Shown here one piece after another: positions 22,213 through 30,612 of a DNA stretch of 34,370 nt; the first letter of the stretch is position 1, and each line of letters opens with the position of its first letter. The notes beneath the pieces are model-generated. The model saw only the letters and a list, made by a program, of their open reading frames with translations, searched no databases and was not told the origin of the DNA. Source of the stretch: Prevotella sp. Its GTDB lineage: Bacteria > Bacteroidota > Bacteroidia > Bacteroidales > Dysgonomonadaceae. The DNA is taken from contig JAISSD010000148.1 in assembly GCA_031273295.1 (NCBI GenBank), positions 1 to 34,370 on the forward strand, read 5' to 3'. Position numbers and translations under genes: made by a program.

Positions 22213-23379
22213 ATGAGCGACCAACGATACAACCGGCGAGGGGTTTCCGCCTCGAAAGAAGATGTGCACAATGCCATAAAGAACATTGATAAAGGAATAT
22301 TTCCCAAAGCCTTTTGCAAGATAATCCCGGATATATTGGGCGGCGATCCCGAATATTGCAATATAATGCATGCCGACGGGGCAGGTACCAAATCGTCTCT
22401 TGCCTATATGTACTGGAAAGAAACCGGCGATATATCCGTATGGAAAGGCATTGCGCAAGACGCCCTGATCATGAATATCGATGACCTGCTTTGTGTCGGA
22501 GCTACAGATAATATACTGCTTTCGTCGACAATTGGAAGGAACAAAATGCTGGTTCCGGGCGAAGTTATTTCTGCTATCATAAACGGCACTAACGACTTGT
22601 GCGAAGAGCTATCCCGGTTAGGAGTAAATATTTATCCCACAGGCGGTGAAACAGCCGATGTCGGCGATCTGGTTCGCACCATCATTGTAGACAGCACGGT
22701 TACCTGCCGGATGAAGCGTTCGGATATAATATCGAACGACAATATACGGAGCGGAGATGTTATCGTGGGGTTATCTTCCAGCGGACAGGCAACTTACGAA
22801 AAAGAATATAACAGCGGTATGGGTAGCAACGGGCTTACGTCCGCCCGCCACGACGTATTTGCCAAATACCTGGCTGTCAAATATCCGGAAAGCTATGATG
22901 CTTCCATACCTTTGAATTTGGTATATTCGGGAAATATGAGGCTGACCGACAAGATAGAAGGATTGGATATCGACGCCGGAAAGCTGGTACTCTCTCCTAC
23001 CCGCACCTATGCCCCGGTGATCAGGCAGATACTGGAAAAACTAAGACCTGCGATTCACGGCATGGTACATTGTTCCGGTGGAGCGCAGACAAAGGCGCTG
23101 CATTTTGTTGATAACGTGAAGATTATAAAGAACAATATGTTTCCGGTTCCGCCTCTGTTCAAGCTTGTACAAGAACAGTCCGGCACAAGCTGGAAAGAAA
23201 TGTACAAGGTATTCAATATGGGACACCGCATGGAGATCTATCTTTCACGGGAATATGCGCAGGAAATAATCGATATATCCAAATCATACAACATTGATGC
23301 GCAAATAGTTGGTTATGTAGAAAAATCGGCTAAAACAGAGCTGGTCATAGAAAGTGAATACGGCAAATTCGAATATTGA
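22213..23379 (+). CDS. purM: AIR synthase-related protein (PurM-like)
   Basis: MHADGAGTKSSLAYMYWKETGD, GGETADVGDLVRTIIVD, VGLSSSGQATYEKEYNSGMGSNGLTSARH. Confidence 0.8.
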   Translation: MSDQRYNRRGVSASKEDVHNAIKNIDKGIFPKAFCKIIPDILGGDPEYCNIMHADGAGTKSSLAYMYWKETGDISVWKGIAQDALIMNIDDLLCVGATDNILLSSTIGRNKMLVPGEVISAIINGTNDLCEELSRLGVNIYPTGGETADVGDLVRTIIVDSTVTCRMKRSDIISNDNIRSGDVIVGLSSSGQATYEKEYNSGMGSNGLTSARHDVFAKYLAVKYPESYDASIPLNLVYSGNMRLTDKIEGLDIDAGKLVLSPTRTYAPVIRQILEKLRPAIHGMVHCSGGAQTKALHFVDNVKIIKNNMFPVPPLFKLVQEQSGTSWKEMYKVFNMGHRMEIYLSREYAQEIIDISKSYNIDAQIVGYVEKSAKTELVIESEYGKFEY

Positions 23380-23448
23380 TTTAGAATGATTATATATACA
23401 GTCGAATATATTAACTTTAATTAATGCTGTTCTGTCCCAAATAGCGTT

Positions 23449-23456
23449 TATATTTG
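23449..23456 (+). promoter_or_regulatory. -7 box TATATTTG
   Basis: Matches TAnnTTTG, about 47 bp upstream of the 75-aa ORF. Confidence 0.5.
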
Positions 23457-23503
23457 CACATAACCAATCGAATGTTTAATCAAACAATTAAAAAAAGAAA
23501 GAG

Positions 23504-23731
23504 ATGAAAAAACTTATACTGTCAGCTGCCTTGTGTATTGCTTTTGTAGCGTCAACAAGTGTTATGGCCCAGGACGCTACTCCCAAAAAAGAGTGTTGCA
23601 AATCCAAAACCGAGTGTTCAAAAGACAAAAAGGAAGCGGCTAAAGATAAAAAGACCGCCAAGGACAAAAAAGAATGTACCAAAACAGACAAGAAATGCTG
23701 TTCAAAAGACAAAAAAGCCGATAAAAAATAA
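23504..23731 (+). CDS. Small secreted Lys/Cys-rich protein, unknown function
   Basis: Signal peptide MKKLILSAALCIAFVASTSVMAQ, then a 52-aa Lys-rich tail with CC-C-C-CC pattern; own promoter and terminator. Confidence 0.8.
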   Translation: MKKLILSAALCIAFVASTSVMAQDATPKKECCKSKTECSKDKKEAAKDKKTAKDKKECTKTDKKCCSKDKKADKK

Positions 23732-23747
23732 TTTTAAAGGATTTGAT

Positions 23748-23781
23748 ACGGAGAGGGGTTCCATTTGGAGTCCCTCTCCGT
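23748..23781. terminator. Bidirectional hairpin between convergent genes
   Basis: 10-bp stem ACGGAGAGGG/CCCTCTCCGT. Confidence 0.7.
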
Positions 23782-23787
23782 GTATTA

Positions 23788-24882
23788 TTACAGCTTTCTG
23801 AAAGGAGGCTTCGCTACTTCCGCTTTCAGATTTTTATCGCGCACCCTGATAAAGACAGGCGTACCCAATGCGGCGTATTCGGGCTTGACATAACCAAGTC
23901 CCACTCCGATTCTGGCTGTAGGAGACATCGTACCCGAAGTCACTACTCCTATTTTTTCGCCTTTGTCATTTACCATGTCATAGCCATGACGGGGAATTCC
24001 TTTCTCCAACATACGGAAACCGCATAGCTTGCGGCTGACGCCGTCTTTCTTCTGTTTTTCCAATATGGTGCGGGCAGTGAAATTTCTGCCATCCGTGAAT
24101 TTGGTGATCCAACCCAATCCGGCCTCAACAGGCGACGTTGTATCGTCCAAATCATTCCCGTACAGACAGAATCCCATTTCGAGGCGTAAAGTATCCCGCG
24201 CACCCAATCCGACAGGCTTGATTCCAAACTCTTTCCCTGCTTTAAACAAGGCGTCCCATATATCCGCGCCATATTGCGGGTAAAAATAGATCTCGAACCC
24301 GCCCGCGCCGGTGTACCCTGTATTGGAAATGATGACATTATCAAGCCCGGAACCTTTCAGACTGCCTATTGCAAACGAATAGTAAGGGATTTTAGTCAAA
24401 TCAATCCGGGTCAGTTTTTGCAGTGTGGCCAAAGCCTTGGGGCCTTGTATGGCTAACTGCGCAATTTTGTCGGAAGAATTTTCCAGGTCCGCGAATTCAT
24501 CATTGTGCTCTGTAAACCACTTCCAATCCTTTTCGATATTCGAGGCATTCACTACCAGCATATATTTTTCAGGCTCGTAATGATATACGATCACATCATC
24601 CACAATCCCCCCCTGATCGTTTATAATGGCGGAATACTGCGCTCTTCCCGTTTCAAGGGAAGCCACGTCGTTACTCATTATCCTGCGCAGAAAAGCTTCG
24701 GCGCGAGGACCTTTAACCCATATTTCTCCCATGTGCGAAACATCGAATACGCCTGCTCCTGTACAAACAGTCATGTGTTCGTCAATTATACCGGAGTACT
24801 CGACAGGCATATTATAGCCTGCAAACTCATGCATCTTTGCTCCCAGAGCAATGTGGATATCCGTGAAAGGTGTTTTTTTCAT
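23788..24882 (-). CDS. gcvT: Glycine cleavage system aminomethyltransferase
   Basis: [59 protein letters not shown]. Confidence 0.95.
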   Translation of the reverse strand: MKKTPFTDIHIALGAKMHEFAGYNMPVEYSGIIDEHMTVCTGAGVFDVSHMGEIWVKGPRAEAFLRRIMSNDVASLETGRAQYSAIINDQGGIVDDVIVYHYEPEKYMLVVNASNIEKDWKWFTEHNDEFADLENSSDKIAQLAIQGPKALATLQKLTRIDLTKIPYYSFAIGSLKGSGLDNVIISNTGYTGAGGFEIYFYPQYGADIWDALFKAGKEFGIKPVGLGARDTLRLEMGFCLYGNDLDDTTSPVEAGLGWITKFTDGRNFTARTILEKQKKDGVSRKLCGFRMLEKGIPRHGYDMVNDKGEKIGVVTSGTMSPTARIGVGLGYVKPEYAALGTPVFIRVRDKNLKAEVAKPPFRKL

Positions 24883-24913
24883 ATTTGCTTTTATATTTTA
24901 AGTGTTGACTGAA

Positions 24914-26134
24914 TTATTTGCTAGCCGCCAGTTCGGCAATTTTTACAATTACCTCTACTGCTTTTTCCATTGACCGTACAGGAATAAACTCGTAACGCCC
25001 GTGAAAATTGTGTCCCCCGGCAAAGACATTCGGGCATGGCAATCCTTTAAAAGAAAGCTGCGCGCCGTCCGTACCTCCGCGTATCGGTTTCACAATCGGG
25101 GTAACGCCTACCGCCTGCATCGCTTCGAAAGCCAGATCTACAATATGTATCACAGGTTCTACTTTTTCACGCATATTGTAATACTGGTCTTTAATATCGA
25201 CAGTAGTACTATTCGGATATAGCTTGTTGATGAAATCTACAGCCTCGATCATCAAGCGTTTGCGTTTTTCAAACAAATCACGGTCGTGGTCGCGGATAAT
25301 GTAATTGACTGTAGCCGAATCCACCGTACCCGAAACAGTTGTAAGATGGAAAAATCCTTCATAACCCGCAGTATGTTCCGGCCTGTCGCTTGCCGGCAGT
25401 AATGAAATCAGCTTGTTGGCCACAATCAAGGCATTGACCATTTTATCTTTGGCATATCCGGGGTGTACGCTCCTGCCCTGTATATTTATTTTCACTCCGG
25501 CGGCATTGAAATTTTCGTATTCCAGCTCCCCGACAGGGCCGCCATCTATTGTATAAGCCCATTCGCAACCGAATTTTTCCACATCAAACTTGTGGGCTCC
25601 CTGTCCGATTTCCTCGTCGGGATTGAATCCTGTGCGGATTTTACCGTGTTTGATCTCAGGATGTTCCTGAAGGTATTTTATAGCGGTAATGATTTCGGCT
25701 ATTCCGGCTTTGTCGTCGGCGCCCAGTAATGTGGTTCCATCTGTTACTATCAGGTCTTGCCCTTTATAATCAAGCATTTCCGGAAAATCGACAGGGGATA
25801 ATACAATGTTGTTTTCCCTGTTTAATATTATATCCTTTCCATCGTAATTTTTCACAATACGCGGTTTGACGTTTTTTCCGGTCAGGTCGGGACTTGTATC
25901 CAAATGGGCTATAAACCCGATTGCAGGAATTTCTTTATCCGTATTGGCCGGAAGGGTTGCCATCAGACAGGCATTGTCGTCCAGTGTAATGTCTTCCAAT
26001 CCCGTTTCGCGGAGTTCCTTTTCTATTTCCCGGGCCAGGATCATCTGTCCCGGGGTACTGGGGGTTATGCCTGTTTCCGTGTTCGATTCCGTATCAAATT
26101 TTACATATTTGATAAAACGATCCGTTACTTTCAT
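24914..26134 (-). CDS. pepT: Peptidase T
   Basis: [60 protein letters not shown]; likely start 26134. Confidence 0.95.
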   Translation of the reverse strand: MKVTDRFIKYVKFDTESNTETGITPSTPGQMILAREIEKELRETGLEDITLDDNACLMATLPANTDKEIPAIGFIAHLDTSPDLTGKNVKPRIVKNYDGKDIILNRENNIVLSPVDFPEMLDYKGQDLIVTDGTTLLGADDKAGIAEIITAIKYLQEHPEIKHGKIRTGFNPDEEIGQGAHKFDVEKFGCEWAYTIDGGPVGELEYENFNAAGVKINIQGRSVHPGYAKDKMVNALIVANKLISLLPASDRPEHTAGYEGFFHLTTVSGTVDSATVNYIIRDHDRDLFEKRKRLMIEAVDFINKLYPNSTTVDIKDQYYNMREKVEPVIHIVDLAFEAMQAVGVTPIVKPIRGGTDGAQLSFKGLPCPNVFAGGHNFHGRYEFIPVRSMEKAVEVIVKIAELAASK

Positions 26135-26270
26135 GTTATGTTTATTTTTTTTAATGTTTTTTGCGCAAAAAGTCAATTTATAAGTCTCTGATACCTAAGT
26201 TCTTTTTCCGTAAGAAACTTCAAATACAAATGTAGTAAAAGGAAATCAAAGGAAAAAATCGAATTCACAT

Positions 26271-26301
26271 TTTGTGGATATGAAAAATTTACCTACTTTT
26301 G
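26271..26301 (+). promoter_or_regulatory. Bacteroidetes promoter: -33 TTTG (26271..26274), -7 TACTTTTG (26294..26301)
   Basis: 19-nt spacing between boxes, directly upstream of the SRP RNA. Confidence 0.65.
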
Positions 26302-26305
26302 TCGC

Positions 26306-26401
26306 GGGTAAGTCCTATACGGTCAGCTCCCGGTTAATCCCCCAGGGTTTGATCGCAGCAAGGGTCGTCGGTTGTAGCGACGCGATATAGTCAGCTTACC
26401 C
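26306..26401 (+). ncRNA. ffs: Bacterial small SRP RNA (4.5S-like)
   Basis: Terminal helix GGGTAAG/CTTACCC, CTATA/TATAG, and core CCCCCAGG...CAGCAAGGG. Confidence 0.7.
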
Positions 26402-26405
26402 ATCC

Positions 26406-26479
26406 GCCTCTTTAGCTCAGCTGGCCAGAGCACGTGATTTGTAATCTCGGGGTCGTTGGTTCGAATCCGACAAGGGGCT
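26406..26479 (+). tRNA. tRNA-Thr (anticodon TGT)
   Basis: GCCTCTT...AAGGGGC acceptor stem, TTTGTAA anticodon loop, GTTGG-TTCGAAT-CCGAC T-arm; CCA not encoded. Confidence 0.9.
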
Positions 26480-26486
26480 CGGATAC

Positions 26487-26518
26487 AGGTTGTTTGAATA
26501 TATCAAGCGACCTTTTTT
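26487..26518 (+). terminator. Intrinsic terminator after tRNA-Thr
   Basis: AGGTTGTTTGA-atata-TCAAGCGACCT (11 bp with G-U pairs) followed by T6. Confidence 0.8.
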
Positions 26519-27740
26519 ATTTGCGCATGTCCCGTTGCCTGAATCTTTCGAATTCATGAAAAGAGCGGTTAACGCAATCTTCCATGGATAATCCGTAAAA
26601 ATAGTTTCCGAGAATATAAACATCATTCGATTTCTTTACCGTTTCCACCTGTCCTGCCATATCCAGGTGCGGCATACGCAACGAAGGCAACGTATGCCTT
26701 GCCGTTTTCCATTCCAGTATATCACTGGGGGAAATGCCCAATACTTTGCATACGACGTCGAATTTTCCGCCTTCGTCTTTCTTTCCGTTTTCAAAATGGA
26801 ACGTAAAACTCCTTAGTTTTTCATCTTCAACCAAATCGCGGGAGACGGCAGAAAGAAAATCGCCGGAAACAGATATTATCCCCGCAACATTTCCTGTTGC
26901 CGGCTTATCCTTTGGCACAATCACATTCAATGATTCGGAACGGAACAAAGGCGCCGACGCCAGCAGCGCCGACAAAGGCGCTTCCATCTCTTTAACCAGC
27001 CGCGAAGCTGTTTGCGGATCTGTGGCTATCGCTATATTGGAGGCATTGAATGTTTTTCCTTCGGCAGTTATTCTATATCCATTCCTATTGTGTTGTATAT
27101 CTGTTACTTCTGATGATTTTTCTATTTGGAGGTTATCATTTTCCACAATAGAATCCAGGAACGATGACAATCCTTTTTTAAAAGTATATTTACGCGGAAA
27201 CTCTTTATATCTGTTGTTCCGGCGCTTTAGGAACAATTCGGCGGGATAATCGTCCGCGTTTTGGGAGATTACAGCCCTGAACAGGCTGGAAAACAACCTG
27301 TTGTAATTGGATGCGCCAACTATTCTGCTGAAATGTTCTTTTACGGTTTTTCCGTTCTTTGATACAAAGAAGATTTTAGGCCCGTTCAGAATTAAAGAAG
27401 GGATGGACATTTCCGCGAACATCTTTTTTATTTGTCCGTCCGAATACGTCATATAACTACCCTTGCCCAGGGGTCTGATCAAATCTGTGCGCTTGATTTC
27501 TTTTACAATCGACAATAGGCGGGTATATGAATTGTAACAGGTATGTGCGCCAAACTCCCTCCAATAATGCGGGTATTGTTCCGAAAACAAGCTCTGTATC
27601 CGCCCCCCCGTATTCCTGTCCTTCTCTATGATCAAAACTCTTTTGTTGATCGTGTGCATATAATGAGCAAACGATATGCCGCTTATGCCCCCTCCTATTA
27701 CAATACAGTCGTATGTTGTTCCGTTCATATTTCCATTCAT
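26517..27740 (-). CDS. FAD-dependent oxidoreductase (amine oxidase/protoporphyrinogen oxidase-like)
   Basis: YDCIVIGGGISGISFAHYMHTINKRVLIIEKDRNTGGRIQS dinucleotide-binding motif. Confidence 0.85.
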   Translation of the reverse strand: MNGNMNGTTYDCIVIGGGISGISFAHYMHTINKRVLIIEKDRNTGGRIQSLFSEQYPHYWREFGAHTCYNSYTRLLSIVKEIKRTDLIRPLGKGSYMTYSDGQIKKMFAEMSIPSLILNGPKIFFVSKNGKTVKEHFSRIVGASNYNRLFSSLFRAVISQNADDYPAELFLKRRNNRYKEFPRKYTFKKGLSSFLDSIVENDNLQIEKSSEVTDIQHNRNGYRITAEGKTFNASNIAIATDPQTASRLVKEMEAPLSALLASAPLFRSESLNVIVPKDKPATGNVAGIISVSGDFLSAVSRDLVEDEKLRSFTFHFENGKKDEGGKFDVVCKVLGISPSDILEWKTARHTLPSLRMPHLDMAGQVETVKKSNDVYILGNYFYGLSMEDCVNRSFHEFERFRQRDMRK

Positions 27741-27780
27741 TTACAGGAAAGACAAACTTACATGAAATTCCTCGATTTAC

Positions 27781-27816
27781 AAGGGCGTGCGATAAAAATC
27801 AGTACCGCACGTCCTT
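27781..27816. repeat. 11-bp inverted repeat (one G-U) AAGGGCGTGCG/CGCACGTCCTT
   Basis: Arms 27781..27791 and 27806..27816. Confidence 0.7.
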
Positions 27817-27867
27817 TGTCCCCTCCTGTTTGCAAGACGCTCGAAATAAAATACGCTTTTTTCCCAA

Positions 27868-28032
27868 ACCATACATGATGCGACCAATCCTGTTGTAACT
27901 TCCGGAAAATATTCTGTTTATCGCGGAAGCAATATGTCTTGTGAATACAAGGAAAAGATTGCAGTCAAAAGCCGTCCAACAGCAACTATAAACGAGTGGA
28001 GAGGTTTCCGCCTTGCAATGGACGCCGAATAA
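27868..28032 (+). pseudogene. C-terminal remnant of an FGE-sulfatase/SUMF1 (C-type-lectin-fold) protein
   Basis: Frame reads TIHDATNPVVTSGKYSVYRGSNMSCEYKEKIAVKSRPTATINEWRGFRLAMDAE*, matching the family ending YRGGSW...GFRLA. Confidence 0.55.
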
Positions 28033-28203
28033 ACCTTTATTAAATTGAATTATAAACAAATAAAGTACAGGAGCTTAAAAAAAATGTTGATTATATTTTG
28101 AAAGTCATTGGAAAAAATGTAGAATTGCTATTAAAAGCGCTTGAAAAAAATGTAAGTAGTGTCTTGTCCGTATGCGCTTTATGGATCGAAACAGGGAGCC
28201 TGT

Positions 28204-29421
28204 TCACGGCGTCAACGCCTTTTTCTTCAATATGATCCTCTTTAGCCCCTTTTCCAGATAGGCGTATTTGAAAAACAGGTTTCGCCTGTCCAGCAATATC
28301 CGCTTGCGGATGTTATAGCTTGCGTACCTGGTCAGCGCTCCGAGATGGGAGTTGATCTCGGATCGCATCTTTTTCAGTTCCGGGATCAATAGCTCCCCTT
28401 TGCCCAGTCTGAAATTCCAGTAGGCGACGCAGCGAACAAAGTTCTTGCAGGCGCGGTGCGAAGCATAACAGCGGTGCGGCTTGACGGTAGCCCCCAGGAA
28501 ATTGACGCCCTTGCTGTAATGCTGTAACCATATCTTGCGGGGATGCAGTCTCAGACGCAATTCTTTGTCGAGGAAAGCGCTTATTTTAGCGATGGCGGCT
28601 TTCAGTTCGTCATGGTCGGGATGCACCAGTATAAAGTCGTCCACGTAACGCCCGTAATACGCTATACCAAGCGTATCGCGTACATAAGTATCCAAAGGGT
28701 GGAGATACACATTCGAAAACAGTTGCGAGGTCAGGTTGCCGATAGGAAGCCCGCAACCCTCGCGCGCATGGAACAGGCTCTTGGCGGGAGGAAGTCCGTC
28801 CCAGTCGCTGCGCCGTCCACGCACGGTACAATGCCCCGCCGCATCGTCCGACAAAAGGGTTTCCGAAAGGTAAAAGAGCAGTTCCGGATCGGTTCCGAAC
28901 GGGTTACGGCCGTTGTTTGCCTTTATGGAACCATGAACAAATTCTTCCAGCCTGCGCAGCAGTATGCCCTTGTCCATCGCCATAAAATAACCCTCGATGT
29001 CGAGCTTGAGGACGTAGCAGTCCGCCGTATAGTTCCGGCTACATTCGCGGATAAAGGAGTATACCCGGTCGATACCGTAGCTTGTACCCTTATTCTTGCG
29101 GCAACTGTAGCTGTCGTCGATGAAGATATTCTCGAAGACGGGACTGAGATAGTTGTACAGTAAGTGGTGCACGACGCGATCGCGGAAGTCGGCGGCGAAT
29201 ATCTCGCGCTTGACAGGCTCGTCCACGATAAAGCAGATGCCGGGGCTGACCGTATAGCGGCGGTTGAAGATGTCGTCGCGCAGTTCTACCAGCAGGCGCT
29301 CGCTGTTGATCTCGAAGTTGAGCTGGCTGTGCTTGTTCCGCTTGCGCAGGCGGGCGTCGAAGTAAGCCGTGAACAGCTCTTCGAGCAACTTATCCTTGCT
29401 GACGGCAAAGTTATCGCCCAT
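28204..29421 (-). CDS. DGR reverse transcriptase
   Basis: GLPIGNLTSQLFSNVYLHPLD (DGR-type IGxxxSQ), YGRYVDDFILVHPD catalytic motif, LHPRKIWLQHYSKGVNFLGATVKPHR; near a TR/VR pair. Confidence 0.96.
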   Translation of the reverse strand: MGDNFAVSKDKLLEELFTAYFDARLRKRNKHSQLNFEINSERLLVELRDDIFNRRYTVSPGICFIVDEPVKREIFAADFRDRVVHHLLYNYLSPVFENIFIDDSYSCRKNKGTSYGIDRVYSFIRECSRNYTADCYVLKLDIEGYFMAMDKGILLRRLEEFVHGSIKANNGRNPFGTDPELLFYLSETLLSDDAAGHCTVRGRRSDWDGLPPAKSLFHAREGCGLPIGNLTSQLFSNVYLHPLDTYVRDTLGIAYYGRYVDDFILVHPDHDELKAAIAKISAFLDKELRLRLHPRKIWLQHYSKGVNFLGATVKPHRCYASHRACKNFVRCVAYWNFRLGKGELLIPELKKMRSEINSHLGALTRYASYNIRKRILLDRRNLFFKYAYLEKGLKRIILKKKALTP

Positions 29422-29521
29422 AAGTACTGAATATGATTTGGTTTATATTAAAAACAAGCGGCATTCTGTTCAATGTTGTAAAAACAAAATGCGTGTGTAA
29501 ATTATTGTATTCTACTTCCAT
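29411..29521 (-). pseudogene. 36-aa remnant resembling the N-terminus of an IS200/RAYT-type Y1 transposase; overlaps the RT start
   Basis: MEVEYNNLHTHFVFTTLNRMPLVFNINQIIFSTYGR*; compare the YxxLYxHxVFtTxxRxPLI start of Y1 transposases. Confidence 0.5.
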
Positions 29522-29565
29522 ATTCTTTATTTTTAATGAGGTTGGAGGACTATATGATATTCCAT

Positions 29566-29750
29566 TGCTCTACTGAGGTTGTTCTGTTGGAAAAAATCAG
29601 GTAAAAATGAGGTTTTTGTACTCCAAAACCCGCCACGATACCAGAAATGGCGCTCCCAATATACATCCCTGCAGGATTTAAAAAAAACGGGCGACATTGT
29701 TTTTAACCTCGTTTCCACCTAATTTTCTTGACAAAACAACCTCGGTAGCA
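29566..29750. repeat. Long imperfect inverted repeat in the TR-RT spacer
   Basis: tgctctactgaggttgttctg (29566..) is the reverse complement of caaaacaacctcggtagca (29732..29750); homology continues inward through aaatcaggtaaaaatgaggtt vs aaattaggtggaaacgaggtt. Confidence 0.75.
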
Positions 29751-29831
29751 ACTTCTTCCCCGATATTCAAACGCATCATTTCTTTTCCCTGTACGAAGAT
29801 ACAAAAATTCCCCGTATACAGGGGTCGGTAT

Positions 29832-29872
29832 AAAAAAAATCCTGCCGGAAAGTACATGGCTCTCCGGCAGGA
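29832..29872 (-). terminator. Intrinsic-terminator-like hairpin 3' of the TR
   Basis: Minus strand TCCTGCCGGA-gagccatgtacttt-TCCGGCAGGA followed by T8. Confidence 0.8.
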
Positions 29873-29896
29873 CACACACGGGCCGATTTTGTTAAG

Positions 29897-30082
29897 TTCT
29901 TGACGCAACGGGCAGGAAAGCCGTTCGCACGATTGTTGCTATTCGCCGGGTTAACGGTCGTGCCATTGAAGTTCAGGTTGCGGCCATTCGCAGCATCGGC
30001 CGACGAACTCCATGCATAGCCGTTCACGCCGAGATTGTTCAATGCACCAGTCGAGTTGTTCCGGTTGCCCGAAGCGGGGAAA
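29897..30082 (-). repeat. DGR template repeat (TR), 186 bp
   Basis: 173/186 identical to the VR; all 13 differences are TR adenines on the coding strand. Confidence 0.97.
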
Positions 30083-30107
30083 TCAATGCAGGCGCCTTGT
30101 GACATAA

Positions 30108-30125
30108 CCCGGCAACAAAGCCGGG
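30108..30125. repeat. Hairpin CCCGGC-AACAAA-GCCGGG 5' of the TR
   Basis: 6-bp perfect stem, 6-nt loop. Confidence 0.6.
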
Positions 30126-30150
30126 CGGCCTGCTGAATTTAACGGGCCTC

Positions 30151-30187
30151 TTCCGGCAGACAAGACAAAAGCCTTTCCCTGCCGGAA
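30151..30187. repeat. Hairpin TTCCGGCAG...CTGCCGGAA 5' of the TR
   Basis: 9-bp perfect stem; arms shared with the hairpin at 29840..29872. Confidence 0.75.
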
Positions 30188-30259
30188 CTCCCACCCATTC
30201 TTTTGCGCCCGTGACAGTATTTTCTGTAACGATCCGGTTTTTACAGTCGTTTCCGTCAT

Positions 30260-30607
30260 TCATTGATCCTTGCAACTTCTTTCCCAAGCCGTAAGCTGCT
30301 TGCTGATATTTTCTATCCGGTCGCTTGCCAAAGCGTAGGTTTTCAGCGGAAGCTGTTTCAGGTCGTGGCACAGCCGTATAAGCAGGCGCGTCACTTCCAC
30401 GTGTTCACGGGCGCCGGCAAGCAGCTCCTTTTTGCGGTAGCTGCAATTGGCGCGGAAGATGTCCGTAATCAATGCGATCAACTCCTTTTTCAAAGCCTCG
30501 CCCAGGGTGTAGCGGTATTCCCGCTGCATCATGCCGCAGAACTGAAAAAGCAGCAGCAGCAAATCGTAGCATTCCTTGTATACGGGAAGACGGTCGTAAG
30601 TAGCCAT
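30260..30607 (-). CDS. avd: Avd-like DGR accessory protein (four-helix bundle)
   Basis: MATYDRLPVYKECYDLLLLLFQFCGMMQREYRYTLGEALKKELIALITDIFRANCSYRKKELLAGAREHVEVTRLLIRLCHDLK; start at 30607. Confidence 0.9.
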   Translation of the reverse strand: MATYDRLPVYKECYDLLLLLFQFCGMMQREYRYTLGEALKKELIALITDIFRANCSYRKKELLAGAREHVEVTRLLIRLCHDLKQLPLKTYALASDRIENISKQLTAWERSCKDQ

Positions 30608-30612
30608 GGCGA

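Noticed and set aside
28543-29163. 206-aa plus-strand ORF
   Set aside because: Fully antisense to the well-supported RT gene.
29566-29750. Spacer inverted repeat as insertion-sequence termini
   Set aside because: Arms lie only about 100-150 bp apart with no intact transposase between them and no target-site duplication identified.
29776-30105. 109-aa ORF across the TR
   Set aside because: Open only because the TR mirrors the VR coding frame; the TR is a noncoding template and the tail after the TR is not recognisable protein.
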